A stretch of DNA of 64,000 bases from Propioniciclava tarda (GCF_900182665.1 NZ_FXTL01000013.1:32491-96490); one strand, 5' to 3'. Positions 37,092 through 46,736 are shown, numbered from the stretch's first letter. Numbers and translations are program-made. The notes: a model not told the origin generated them from the letters alone.

Positions 37092-38021
37092 TCAGCCGAG
37101 TGGCATTCGCCGGCAGTGAGGGCACGTCGTGATCGGTTGGACGCGACCGAGTCGCGCCAGCGCCTGCCCCACCAGGCGGGCAGTTTCGCATGCTCCGGGG
37201 CCAACATGGGGAAACCCGAAACGTAGCGTCGGGACGCCGGTGAGCACGTGGTCGTTATCGCGGTTCATGTCGTCGAATGACACGGCGCCCGAGTGGTAGC
37301 GCTGGCCGTCCAGCTCGACAAGCAGGCCCTCCTTGTATCGGACGTCGCATAGGCGACCGGAGCCGTCCGACCACTGGCGCTCGCCGATCGGTAGGCCATG
37401 TGCCCGCTCGACCTTCGTGAGGTAGCGGTGCTCCAAGGGGCTACGAACACCTGCGCGCACGTCATCTGTCATGTCCTGGATGAGTTGTCGTTTGGGTTGG
37501 CGAGGCCGGGATCGGAGAGCTTGAGCGATCCGCTGAGAGCTCGTTCGCCGCGAACCGATGGCGTCGGCGACGAGTCGGCACATCGCGTCGCCGGAGATCC
37601 GCGGTGCCAGATCCAGGATCGTGTCCTCGACTCGTGTCCGGGCCAGCACGCCGACACCGCGCCGCACCCCTCGGATGAAGGAGAAGCCGTCGACAGGACC
37701 CGGCCAAGCGTGGCGACCAACCCAGACTTCGACGTCCTTCGGCTCGGGCCAAAGTTGGTGCAGATGGGCTGCAGACGCAAACCCCAGCACCGCCTGATCA
37801 CCACCGAGGAGCACCCCGGTCCAGGCGCGGAGCAGCCATGTGTCCAGAGGGCTGTCGGTATAGATACCGCGAGCGACGCTCCGGAGCGCCCCGGTCTCTA
37901 GGAGTCTCCGTAGCTGTTCGGCTGAGATGCCGTGGTTGAGAGCTTGCTCGCGCTTAACAACGCGCCCTTGCGCGTGTAGGAGCGGGCCCAGGCCTTGGGT
38001 GAGGAATCGACTCGGGATCAC
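37092..38021 (-). CDS. AbiEi-like wHTH + DUF559-type nuclease-fold protein
   Basis: 309 residues from a GTG at 38021. The N-terminus is a winged-helix domain like AbiEi antitoxins (QGRVVKREQALNHGISAEQLRRLLETGAL, then RSVARGIYT). The C-terminus has a Vsr/DUF559-like nuclease-fold core (CDVRYKEGLLVELDGQRYHS, then DDMNRDNDHVLTGVPTLRFGF), ending with a CPHC pair that may bind metal. No AbiEii toxin lies beside it. GGACGC-type motifs fall to two in about 1,280 bases across the locus and GC drops, so it is probably acquired. Defence or mobile-element function is plausible but unproven. Confidence 0.82.
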   Translation of the reverse strand: MIPSRFLTQGLGPLLHAQGRVVKREQALNHGISAEQLRRLLETGALRSVARGIYTDSPLDTWLLRAWTGVLLGGDQAVLGFASAAHLHQLWPEPKDVEVWVGRHAWPGPVDGFSFIRGVRRGVGVLARTRVEDTILDLAPRISGDAMCRLVADAIGSRRTSSQRIAQALRSRPRQPKRQLIQDMTDDVRAGVRSPLEHRYLTKVERAHGLPIGERQWSDGSGRLCDVRYKEGLLVELDGQRYHSGAVSFDDMNRDNDHVLTGVPTLRFGFPHVGPGACETARLVGQALARLGRVQPITTCPHCRRMPLG

Positions 38022-38306
38022 GCCTACACATTGGGTGGGAAAGGATCGATTTCGTCAGGCGGAGCGAATCTGTGGATCAGTCGCGCCACGCGCACGGATC
38101 GCACACGGTTTCAGTTGCCGCCGAACCCAGCTGGGCTCTGGGCAACGCACCGACGCGCTTTGCTGGCGGAGTTGCTGTTCCCTGACAACTGCAACTCCGC
38201 CAGCATCGTGCGTTCGTACGTGGCAGCCTTCGGTATCGGCCTGACCATGTGAGGTAGGCGACGTTCGCGGCAGCCGTTGAATCCGTGATCACCGCTGACC
38301 ACAGCG
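38022..38306. other. 285-base intergenic region holding REP-like copy 2
   Basis: Apart from the palindrome at 38161-38205 I see no gene or clear promoter. The stretch is poorer in GC than its neighbours and has no GGACGC/GCGTCC motif. It separates the AbiEi/DUF559 start from the alkB stop. Confidence 0.5.
38161..38205. repeat. REP-like palindrome, copy 2
   Basis: The arms at 38161-38179 (beginning TGCTGGCGGAG) and 38187-38205 pair over 19 bases with one mismatch around a seven-base loop. The inner GGCGGAGTTGCTGTT portion matches copy 1 at 37028-37066 apart from two substitutions. The pair brackets the AbiEi/DUF559 gene. Confidence 0.75.
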
Positions 38307-38924
38307 TCAGCGAACGCCGCGCACCCTGAACTGGATCGAGATTCTGGGGCCGACCGCGGCAGAGGTCTTCGGCACGGCGTGGTCCCAGGTGCGCTGACAG
38401 GAGCCGCCCATGACGAGTAAATCGCCGTGCCCGACGGCGAAGCGGTGCAACGTGGGACCACCATCGCGCCGCCGTAGCGCCAACACCCTGGGCGAACCCA
38501 ACGACAGAATCGCGACCACCGTGTCGACTGTCGACGAGCGCCCGTCCCGATCGCCGTGCCAGGCGACCGAGTCGCGTCCGTCGCGGTACAGACACATGCC
38601 GACCGTGACGAAGGGCTCACCCAGCTCCGCCGCATAGTGGCGGCTCAAGGCCACGCGGGCGTCCTCAATCAGACAGTGGGGGAGCGCCTGGCCTTCCGCG
38701 TAATGCCGAGTGAGGCGGGGTACGTCCACGACGCGGTCGTACATTGGACGCCGATCCGCGCGCCAGTCGACCGCGGCCAGCAGGTCGTCGAACACCGCGT
38801 CCGAGCCGGTGACCCAGCCGGGCTGTACATCGACCCAGGCTCCCAACGTGAGCGGCGTCCGGCGCGGAGCCAGTGCAGACAGAGCTGACGCGTCGGCGTC
38901 CAATAGAAGCCCTTGTCTGTGCAT
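38307..38924 (-). CDS. alkB: AlkB-family Fe(II)/2-oxoglutarate dioxygenase
   Basis: 205-residue DNA-repair dioxygenase that removes alkyl groups from 1-methyladenine and 3-methylcytosine. The jelly-roll metal triad is visible: His and Asp in VAWHGDRDGR and the second His in TWDHAVPK. The 2-oxoglutarate-binding RISIQFR follows. VTVGMCLYRDGRDSV is a typical AlkB strand. The ATG at 38924 gives the expected compact length. Six GGACGC-type motifs mark it as resident, unlike the locus next to it. Confidence 0.93.
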   Translation of the reverse strand: MHRQGLLLDADASALSALAPRRTPLTLGAWVDVQPGWVTGSDAVFDDLLAAVDWRADRRPMYDRVVDVPRLTRHYAEGQALPHCLIEDARVALSRHYAAELGEPFVTVGMCLYRDGRDSVAWHGDRDGRSSTVDTVVAILSLGSPRVLALRRRDGGPTLHRFAVGHGDLLVMGGSCQRTWDHAVPKTSAAVGPRISIQFRVRGVR

Positions 38925-39012
38925 GGCGAGAGTCTAGCGAGAAGCAAACAAACGTTCGATATGCTCGCGTGGCAGTCGGCCCGCGCCGCTCAGACCTCTA
39001 GACTGCTCCCTC

Positions 39013-40086
<1,074 letters not shown>

Positions 40087-40107
40087 GCCCTCATCGCATC
40101 GGAAAGC

Positions 40108-40123
40108 GGCCTGTGATCAGGCC
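40108..40123 (+). terminator. small hairpin after ychF
   Basis: GGCCTG (40108-40113), loop TGAT, CAGGCC (40118-40123). This is a weak six-bp stem without a T-run, placed where a ychF terminator would be. Confidence 0.4.
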
Positions 40124-40392
40124 CGTTGCCCCTGCTCATGTCCTGCTGTGGCCGTGGATGACGTGTGGACTGACGTGATCCAAGTCGTCCCACTCACTCG
40201 AACCATCCAAGAGAGCGGAACCGAGATCGTTGTCGAACCCGACCACGCGAACGGCTCGGCGCCACATCGGCAGCGCAGTGTCAGCACGTGAGGTCGGTAG
40301 CGACGACCCGCATCCTCACCAGTTCAGGGCATGTCGGTCCGGTCGCCCTCGGTGAGATTCGAGAGACGCTGGCGATCCTGCACGACTCGTAG
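40124..40392 (+). pseudogene. MazF/PemK-family toxin remnant (truncated and frameshifted)
   Basis: From about 40142 one frame reads AVAVDDVWTDVIQVVPLTRTI, then EIVVEPDHANGS, the middle of a MazF/PemK toxin. That frame stops at 40291. From about 40273 the next frame continues QCQHVRSVATTRILTSSG and GEIRETLAILHDS, ending at the TAG 40390-40392, which is the expected C-terminus. One small indel near 40270 therefore splits the gene. The N-terminal part with the catalytic Arg region is missing, and no antitoxin is seen upstream. The segment has no GGACGC-type motif. It is almost certainly inactive. Confidence 0.8.
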
Positions 40393-40455
40393 CCACACCC
40401 GCGGTGGCCACGCCGCCATGCAGGCTGTCTGAGCTGTGCGGCAGACTAGGCCGCG

Positions 40456-43239
40456 ATGTCGACCTCGATCCTGCCGCTGTTGCTGGCCGCCGCGCTGGCG
40501 TTGGTCGTCGTGGCCTGGCTCGGCGGACGCTTCGCAGGACGCGCCATCGGCTGGGCGATCGCCACTGGGCTCGGCTCCCTGTTCGCCGCCACGGTGGCGC
40601 TGTGGGCGACCAAGACAGCCGAAACCCCGGACGCCTCGCAGAGCTGGCTGCCCACGCTCGGACTGGCGCTGAGGCTCCGCCTCGACGGGCTCTCGCTGCT
40701 GTTCGCCCTTGTCGTGCTGGGCATCGGCGCCCTGGTGATGGCCTACTGCGTCAACTACCTGCCGCCCGGCCGCCACGGACCCTTCTACGCCCTGCTCACG
40801 TTCTTCGCGTTCGCCATGCTGGGCCTCGTCCTGGCCGATGACCTGATCCTGCTCTGGGTGTTCTGGGAGTTCACCACCGTCACCTCGTTCCTGCTGATCC
40901 AGCAGGTCGGCCCGAAGGGACGCCGCCCCGCGATCCGAACGTTCGTCGTCACCGGCGCCGGCGGACTCTCGCTCCTGGCCGCCGTGACCCTGACCGCCAC
41001 GGCAACCGGCACCACCCGCCTGACGGACGCGCTGGCGTCCCCACTCTGGACGCAACGTCCAGCCACAACAGCCCTCATTGGCACCCTCGTGGCCCTCGCG
41101 GCGTTCACGAAGTCGGCTCAGTTCCCGTTCCACGCCTGGCTGCCGGACGCGATGGTCGCCTCGACTCCGGTCAGCGCGTACCTGCACGCCGCGGCCATGG
41201 TGAAGGCCGGAATCTACCTGCTGCTGCGCTTCTCGACCGCCTTCGCCGGGACGCCGACCTGGACGATCCTCCTCGTCACCGTTGGCTTGCTCACCGCCGT
41301 CTACGGCGCGACCCTCGCGCTGCGCCGCCACGACCTCAAGGAGCTGCTGGCCTACTCCACGGTCAGTCAACTCGGCTTCCTGGTCGCGACCATCGGCGTC
41401 GGCACGGGCTACGCCCTGGTCGGCGCCGTGGTCCACGTCGTCGCCCACGCCCTGTTCAAGTCGGCGCTGTTCATGAGCGTCGGGCTGATCGACCATTCCG
41501 CCGGGACGCGCGACCTGCGCCGCCTCTCCGGACTACGCCGCTCCATGCCCGCGACGGCCGTGCTGCTGAGTGTCGCCGCGGCGTCCATGGCCGGGCTGCC
41601 GCCGCTGTTCGGCTTCGTGTCCAAGGAGGCGATGTTCAAGGGCTTCGCGGCCGCGCCCTGGGCGTCCGGCCTTGTCGGCGCCGCGATCGTGGCGGCCGTC
41701 GCCGGGGCGTCCCTCACCTTCGCCTACTCGGCGCGGATGCTCCTGCCCCTGTTCGGTCCGCCCATGGACGCCCCGCCGCACGAGGCCCCGGCCGCGATGA
41801 TCGCGCCCGTCGCCGTCGCCGCCGGCGGGGGAGTGGTCTTCGGCGTCGCCGACCCGCTGCTGACGACGTTCATCACGGACGCCGCCCGCGCGATTGCGCC
41901 GACGGCGTCCGAGGCGGACCTGAGTCTCTGGCACGGACTCACCCCCGCCCTCGGGATGACCCTGGCGGTCTACGTCGTGGGGGCGTTGCTCGTGATCGGA
42001 CGCCGCCGCGTCGAGTCCGTCCAGGGCGCCTTCCCGACTCCGCGGCGGGCGGTCGACGTGCTCGAGGCGCTGATCTCCTCCTCGGTCCGGGCCGGACGCC
42101 GCCTCGGCGACCTCACCCGAAGCGACGCCCTGTTCCGGCATCTGCTGCCCCCGCTGGTGGCGTTCTCGATCATCGGGCTGGCCGGGGCGACGGCATCCGG
42201 CTGGCGGCTGCCGGCGGACTCGACGACGCGTCCGCTCGACTGGGCAATGCTGGCGCTCATCGCGATCGGCGTCGTCCTCACGTTGCGGGCGCGCAGCCGG
42301 GTGGCTTTGGTGACGATCGTCGGCGTGGCGGGCTTCGCCATGGCGGTGCTGTTCGTCAGCCTCGGCGCCACGGACGTCGCGCTCACCCAGCTGTTGGTCG
42401 AGATCCTGACGGTGGTCGTCATGGTGCTCTTGCTCGTCAGGCTGCCGACGAGCTTCCACGTGGTCCGCCGTCGCCGCCTGCGGGTCGCGCTCAGCGCTGG
42501 GGTGCTGGCCGGAGTCGCGATGCTCGGCGTGGCCCTGGTCGTCGTCGGTGCCGACTTTCTGTCGGACGCCGGCCGCACCTATCTCGCGCGGACCAAGGAG
42601 CTGACCGGGGCGTCCAACGTCGTCAACTCGATCTTGGTCGACTTCCGCGCCTTCGACACCTTTGGCGAACTCGTGGTGCTCGGCATGGCCGGCGTGGCGA
42701 CGGCGGTGGCCCTGCAGTCCCGCGGACTCCTGCCGCTGCGTCCCTCGCCGCTCGTGGTTCCCGACGACAGCCCGGCCGCGGATCCCGTCGCCAACGGCCT
42801 GGTCCTGCGGGTGATCGAGCGGCTCGTCGGGCCGCTGCTGGTGGTGCTGTCGCTGTGGTTCTTCGTGCGCGGCCACTACTACCCGGGCGGGGGCTTCATC
42901 GCCGCCCTCGTGGCATCCGCGGGCCTGTGCCTGATCTTCCTGGCCGCCCCGGACGACCGCGTCGCCCGACTGCGCGGGTCCGCGATGCGGCTCATCGGGG
43001 CAGGCATCGCCCTCGCCACCGTCGTGGGTCTGGTCGGGCTGGCGGTGGGCTCGTTCCTCCGTCCGATCGGGACCAAGGTCGCCGACTTCTCCATCTCGAC
43101 CGCGCTGCTGTTCGACGTGGGTGTCTACCTGGCCGTCATCGGACTCGTCCTCGCCGCCTTGCGGCTGCTCGGAACCGACTCGGACGCCCGACCGCCGCGT
43201 CGGCGTCCGACGGGCATCACAGTCAAGGGCGGTGAGTGA
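40456..43239 (+). CDS. mrpA: Mrp Na+/H+ antiporter fused subunit A-B
   Basis: 927-residue membrane protein, the largest subunit of the Mrp multi-subunit cation/proton antiporter related to complex I NuoL. The ND5-like core has YCVNYLPP, WEFTTVTSFLLI, FPFHAWLPDAMVASTPVSAYLHAAAMVKAGIYL (channel Lys/His) and ELLAYSTVSQLGFLV. MrpA-specific C-terminal segments follow, and the last 140 residues (PLLVVLSLWFFVRGHYYPGGGFIAAL) are an MrpB domain fused in frame. The A-B fusion explains the absence of a separate mrpB. It heads a six-gene operon; the stop overlaps the next start (TGATG). Confidence 0.95.
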   Translation: MSTSILPLLLAAALALVVVAWLGGRFAGRAIGWAIATGLGSLFAATVALWATKTAETPDASQSWLPTLGLALRLRLDGLSLLFALVVLGIGALVMAYCVNYLPPGRHGPFYALLTFFAFAMLGLVLADDLILLWVFWEFTTVTSFLLIQQVGPKGRRPAIRTFVVTGAGGLSLLAAVTLTATATGTTRLTDALASPLWTQRPATTALIGTLVALAAFTKSAQFPFHAWLPDAMVASTPVSAYLHAAAMVKAGIYLLLRFSTAFAGTPTWTILLVTVGLLTAVYGATLALRRHDLKELLAYSTVSQLGFLVATIGVGTGYALVGAVVHVVAHALFKSALFMSVGLIDHSAGTRDLRRLSGLRRSMPATAVLLSVAAASMAGLPPLFGFVSKEAMFKGFAAAPWASGLVGAAIVAAVAGASLTFAYSARMLLPLFGPPMDAPPHEAPAAMIAPVAVAAGGGVVFGVADPLLTTFITDAARAIAPTASEADLSLWHGLTPALGMTLAVYVVGALLVIGRRRVESVQGAFPTPRRAVDVLEALISSSVRAGRRLGDLTRSDALFRHLLPPLVAFSIIGLAGATASGWRLPADSTTRPLDWAMLALIAIGVVLTLRARSRVALVTIVGVAGFAMAVLFVSLGATDVALTQLLVEILTVVVMVLLLVRLPTSFHVVRRRRLRVALSAGVLAGVAMLGVALVVVGADFLSDAGRTYLARTKELTGASNVVNSILVDFRAFDTFGELVVLGMAGVATAVALQSRGLLPLRPSPLVVPDDSPAADPVANGLVLRVIERLVGPLLVVLSLWFFVRGHYYPGGGFIAALVASAGLCLIFLAAPDDRVARLRGSAMRLIGAGIALATVVGLVGLAVGSFLRPIGTKVADFSISTALLFDVGVYLAVIGLVLAALRLLGTDSDARPPRRRPTGITVKGGE

Positions 43240-43703
43240 TGGCCATCGCTCTGACGATCGCGCTGCTCTTCGGCGCTGGGGTGTTCATGATCCTGCGCCG
43301 CGGGCTGCTGCGCGTCATCGTCGGGTTCGTGCTGCTCAGTCACGCGGTCAACCTGCTGCTCGTGGCATCCGGGGGGCTGTCGCGCCGCGATGCGCCGATC
43401 GGGACGGCCCTCGATCCCAGCACCACCGCGGACCCGCTGCCGCAGGCCTTCGTCCTGACCGCCATCGTGATCGCGTTCGCCGTGACCGTGTTCCTGCTCG
43501 TGCTGTCCGTCGTCGGGGACGGCGACGACGACACCGAGCTCTCGCTCGAAGGCCGGGCCATGGAACTGCCCGATCTGGACGAGGACGACGAGATCGTTGC
43601 CTTCCACCGCGCCTACCAGCCCACCAACTGGCACGCCTACCTCGACCGGGCCGACGACACCCCCGACACTCCCGACGCGTCCGAACGCAGGGGCGTCCGA
43701 TGA
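43239..43703 (+). CDS. mrpC: Mrp antiporter subunit C
   Basis: NuoK-like subunit of the Mrp antiporter with three membrane helices (LTIALLFGAGVFMILRRGL, VIVGFVLLSHAVNLLLV and FVLTAIVIAFAVTVFLLVL). It keeps the DPLPQAFVLTAIVI motif of the family. The last 65 residues form a long acidic cytoplasmic tail (DGDDDTELSLE onwards) that is longer than in most MrpC. The ATG at 43239 overlaps the mrpA stop, and its own stop overlaps the mrpD start. Confidence 0.93.
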   Translation: MAIALTIALLFGAGVFMILRRGLLRVIVGFVLLSHAVNLLLVASGGLSRRDAPIGTALDPSTTADPLPQAFVLTAIVIAFAVTVFLLVLSVVGDGDDDTELSLEGRAMELPDLDEDDEIVAFHRAYQPTNWHAYLDRADDTPDTPDASERRGVR

Positions 43704-45193
43704 TGCCGACCGACCTCGTGGGCGCCGCGCTGCCGCTGTTCGTCGCCGTGCCCATCCTGCTCGCCGGGCTGCTCGTCGGCGTCCGGCTGCCGTCTGCGGG
43801 ACGCCAAGCGGTGCTGGTCGTGGGGTTGGCCGCGCACGTGTCGGCGTCCGCGTTGCTGCTGAGCACCGTGGCGTCCGGGCCGCCGATCGTGCACCGCGTC
43901 GGACTGTGGCCCGCCGAGTTGGCCATCCCGTTTGTGGCGGACGCCTTCGGCGCGCTGATGCTGGTCCTGACGGGCGCGATGACGCTGACGTGCGCGGTGT
44001 TCGCCGTGGCGTCCCGGACGGCCGACCAGCCCTTCTTCGCGCCGCTGGTCCTGGTGATCACCGCCGGCGTCTCGGGGGCGGTGCTAACCGGCGACCTGTT
44101 CAACCTCTTCGTCTTCGTGGAACTGATGCTGCTGCCCAGCTACGCCCTGGTGATCCTGGCGCACCGGGGACTGGGCCTACGCATGCAGCTCACGGCGACC
44201 CGGATCTACGTGGCCGTCAACCTCCTCACGTCGACTCTGCTGCTGGTCGGCGTCGGGGTCATCTACGCCACCCTGGGCACGGTCAACATCGCCGCCCTCG
44301 CCGGACGCGGCACCGAGTCGGTGGGCGGCACCCTCGGCAGCGTCATCGTGATCGCCGCCCTCGCCATCAAGGCCGGGACGGTGCCCGCGCATGGCTGGGT
44401 CGTCCGGACGTACCCGCACATGTCGCCGGCCATCACCGCGCTGTTCTCGGGGTTGCACACCAAGGTCGCGGTCTACGGCCTGTTCCGCTTCTACAGCGTG
44501 GTCTTCGACGGCGGGCGGGAGTGGTCCGGGGCGGCGCTGGCGATCGTCGCCGTCTCGATGGTGGTCGCCGTCGTGGGCTCGCTCGGCGAGCAGCACGGAC
44601 TCGCCGTCATGTCGTTCCACCTCGTCGCGCAACTGGGGTTCATCCTGCTGGGCCTCGCGCTGTACACGCCCGCCGCCCTGACGGCCGGGGTCTTCTACCT
44701 CGTCTACTCAACCATCACCAAGACGTCGCTGTTCTTGTCCCTGGGGGCCGTCGAGCTGACCTATGGACGCCGCAGGCTCGGCCAGGTCTCGGGGCTGCTC
44801 CGCCGCGACCCCGTGACGGCCGCGGTCTTCGGAGCTGCGGCCCTGTCGATGGTGGGCATCCCACCCTTCGCCGGCTTCGTCGCCAAGGTCGCTCTGGTCA
44901 CGGCCGCGTGGGACGCCGGCGCCTGGGTCGCCGTCGTGGTCGCGCTGCTGGTCAGCGTCCTCACGCTGGTGTCCCTGCTACAGGTCTGGGGGGCGCTGTT
45001 CCTCGGCGAGCCGACCGCGGACGAGTACGCCGAGGGCACCTTGATTCCCGGACGCCTCATCGCGCCGGCCGCCGTCCTGGCGATCGCCGCCTTGGCGCTC
45101 GGAATCGGCGGGGAGCCGCTCCTGCAGTTGGCCTCGCACATTGCGGCCGGACTGATCGACCCGGCGGCCTACGTGAAGGGGGTCCTGGGATGA
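43700..45193 (+). CDS. mrpD: Mrp antiporter subunit D
   Basis: 497-residue NuoM/NuoN-like proton channel subunit with about 14 membrane helices. Conserved blocks are DLFNLFVFVELMLLPSYAL (channel Glu), IKAGTVPAHGWVVRTYPHMSPAITALFSGLHTKVAVY (Lys) and FHLVAQLGFILLG. The ATGATG at 43700 overlaps the mrpC stop. It works with MrpA in ion and proton exchange. Confidence 0.95.
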   Translation: MMPTDLVGAALPLFVAVPILLAGLLVGVRLPSAGRQAVLVVGLAAHVSASALLLSTVASGPPIVHRVGLWPAELAIPFVADAFGALMLVLTGAMTLTCAVFAVASRTADQPFFAPLVLVITAGVSGAVLTGDLFNLFVFVELMLLPSYALVILAHRGLGLRMQLTATRIYVAVNLLTSTLLLVGVGVIYATLGTVNIAALAGRGTESVGGTLGSVIVIAALAIKAGTVPAHGWVVRTYPHMSPAITALFSGLHTKVAVYGLFRFYSVVFDGGREWSGAALAIVAVSMVVAVVGSLGEQHGLAVMSFHLVAQLGFILLGLALYTPAALTAGVFYLVYSTITKTSLFLSLGAVELTYGRRRLGQVSGLLRRDPVTAAVFGAAALSMVGIPPFAGFVAKVALVTAAWDAGAWVAVVVALLVSVLTLVSLLQVWGALFLGEPTADEYAEGTLIPGRLIAPAAVLAIAALALGIGGEPLLQLASHIAAGLIDPAAYVKGVLG

Positions 45194-45537
45194 GCGGCTG
45201 GTTGACGTGGCCGCTGCGGGTCGCTGCGCTCGCCGCCTGGTTCTTCTGGCAGTTGGTGAAGTCCAACGCCCAGGTGATCCGCGACATCCTGACTCGTCCC
45301 GACCGCTCGACGCCGATGATCGTGAAGGTCGACCTGCCGCATGCGACCGACGTCGAGGGGGCGCTGGTGGCGTTGATGGTGAGCCTCACGCCCGGCACGT
45401 TGGTGCTCGCCAACGAGCAAGGCCCGATCGTCTTGTACGTCCATTCGCTGTACTCCACCCACGACGAGGTCATCTTGGGCGTCACGGACTTGGCCCGTCG
45501 GGTGGCGTCCGCGCTCAGAGTCGGGGGTGCATCGTGA
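45190..45537 (+). CDS. mrpE: Mrp antiporter subunit E
   Basis: 115 residues with one or two N-terminal membrane helices (about 5-25) and a small soluble domain. The family block LVALMVSLTPGTLVLA is followed by YVHSLYST and a C-terminal helix. Shorter than typical MrpE at its N-terminus. The ATG overlaps the mrpD stop and the end overlaps the GTG of mrpF, so translation is coupled throughout. Confidence 0.92.
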   Translation: MSGWLTWPLRVAALAAWFFWQLVKSNAQVIRDILTRPDRSTPMIVKVDLPHATDVEGALVALMVSLTPGTLVLANEQGPIVLYVHSLYSTHDEVILGVTDLARRVASALRVGGAS

Positions 45538-45791
45538 TCGGCATCGTGATCGGCATCGCGCTGATCGGGGTCGTTGCGGTCCTGGCCGTCGTCCGGGTCG
45601 CGATCGGACCCGACGACGCGAACCGCGCGGCGGCGTCCGACCTGCTCTTCTTCGCCGTCGTGGGACTGATCGTCCTGGTCGGGACGCTCGTGGGTAACGA
45701 TCACGTCTTCGACCTCGTGCTGGTCGGGACGGTCGTGGGCTTCCTGGCGTCGGTATCGCTCGCGCGGGCCCTGACCCGAGGACGGAGGTGA
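45534..45791 (+). CDS. mrpF: Mrp antiporter subunit F
   Basis: 85-residue small membrane subunit with three helices. The RVAIGPDDANRAAASDLLFF motif (GP-x-D-R-x-x-A-x-D in the family) is diagnostic. The GTG at 45534 overlaps the mrpE stop by three bases. Confidence 0.93.
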   Translation: MIGIVIGIALIGVVAVLAVVRVAIGPDDANRAAASDLLFFAVVGLIVLVGTLVGNDHVFDLVLVGTVVGFLASVSLARALTRGRR

Positions 45792-45792
45792 C

Positions 45793-46119
45793 ATGGACGC
45801 CGTGTGGAACGTGGCCGGACAAGCGCTGATCGTGCTGGGAGCGCTGCTCTTCTCGACCGCGGGCATCGGGCTGTTCCGCCTCAAGGACGTCTACGCGCGC
45901 TCATCCGCGATCGCGACCGCCGCCGGGCTGGGCATCAGCCTGGTGCTGATCGGGGCCTTCGTACTCGACCCGTCCTGGCCGAACGCTGTGAAGCTCGTCA
46001 TCGCGATCGTCCTGCAACTGCTCACCTCGTCGGCGGGCAGCATGGCGATCGCCAGGGCCGCCTACCTGACCGGCTCGCCGCTGCACCCCGAGACCGATCC
46101 GGACGAGCTGCATCAGTGA
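45793..46119 (+). CDS. mrpG: Mrp antiporter subunit G
   Basis: 108-residue last subunit of the complex with three membrane helices (LIVLGALLFSTAGIGLFRL, GISLVLIGAFVL and the C-terminal helix). The family block GLFRLKDVYARSSAIATAAGLG is intact. It closes the six-gene operon, which as a set should export Na+ (or other cations) and maintain cytoplasmic pH. Confidence 0.93.
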   Translation: MDAVWNVAGQALIVLGALLFSTAGIGLFRLKDVYARSSAIATAAGLGISLVLIGAFVLDPSWPNAVKLVIAIVLQLLTSSAGSMAIARAAYLTGSPLHPETDPDELHQ

Positions 46120-46336
46120 ACCAGGGGATGACGCGTCCGTAGCTCGGGAAGAAGCTGCAGTCGCGGGCTGCGGTCCACAGCTCATCGACGCCGTGGTCGA
46201 GGCAGATGGCAGCGAACAGACCCATACACCCATGCCTACGCGTGATGCGGCGAGCGAGGTTGAGGATGAACGTTGCGACGAGCACGCGGATAGGGTCACC
46301 ACTGACAGGGCCGAACGGGCCGGGAAGGTGGCGACG
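46120..46336. other. intergenic region with protein-like minus-strand frame
   Basis: No complete gene is seen. On the minus strand, from about 46310 to 46126, one frame reads like real protein (LVATFILNLARRI, then GLFAAICLDHGVDELW and FFPSYGRVIPW) and has a strong preference for G/C third bases. It has no clear start and runs on into mrpG antisense. It may be a gene fragment; I cannot name it. Confidence 0.35.
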
Positions 46337-46573
46337 ATGAGCGAGATCCAGGACGTGCCGGTGCGGCTGCCGGTCAAGCTGGGGCAGTTCCTCAAGCTGT
46401 CCGGGCTGGTGGACTCGGGCTCTGAGGCGTCCGACCTGATCGCCAGCGGCGACGTCGACGTGGACGGCGAGCTTGAGACCCGCCGCGGACGCCAGCTGCA
46501 CGGCGGCGAGATCGTCACCGTCACCACGGACGCGTGGGAGGCCCGCGGCCGCGTGGTGGACGCATCGGCCTGA
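46337..46573 (+). CDS. RNA-binding S4 domain protein
   Basis: 78-residue stand-alone S4 domain: KLGQFLKLSGLVDSGSEASDLIASGDVDVDGELETRRGRQL is the alpha-L RNA-binding fold, and the tail GGEIVTV follows. Close in size to YaaA/RqcP-type small S4 proteins that bind rRNA or tRNA on the ribosome. The ATG at 46337 with GGAAGG upstream is preferred over a frame extending 144 bases further. The partner RNA is unknown. Confidence 0.88.
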   Translation: MSEIQDVPVRLPVKLGQFLKLSGLVDSGSEASDLIASGDVDVDGELETRRGRQLHGGEIVTVTTDAWEARGRVVDASA

Positions 46574-46577
46574 GACC

Positions 46578-46697
46578 TTGCCGCACCGGCCGAAGGTCAC
46601 CGATGCGTACGCGCTGCACCGGGTGCGTCCGACGTGGGTCCGCTACAACGAATACCGTCCGGACGCGTCCGCGCTGGCCGTCGAGGGCCTGCCCTAA
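46578..46697 (+). pseudogene. C-terminal fragment of a PNPOx-like gene (duplicate of the next gene)
   Basis: An open stretch of 39 codons reads PKVTDAYALHRVRPTWVRYN before a TAA at 46695-46697. It closely matches the end of the intact gene downstream (ALTEAFALYRVRPDWLRYC). There is no start or N-terminal half. It is the remnant of a tandem paralogue of which only the last quarter survives. Confidence 0.75.
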
Positions 46698-46736
46698 TAG
46701 CCCTCCGGGCCGGTGCGAATGGCCTAGCCTTCTGGC

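Noticed and set aside
37092..38021. Complete AbiE toxin-antitoxin pair
   Set aside because: No AbiEii nucleotidyltransferase lies next to it, and the C-terminus carries a DUF559-type nuclease fold, so the pair is not present.
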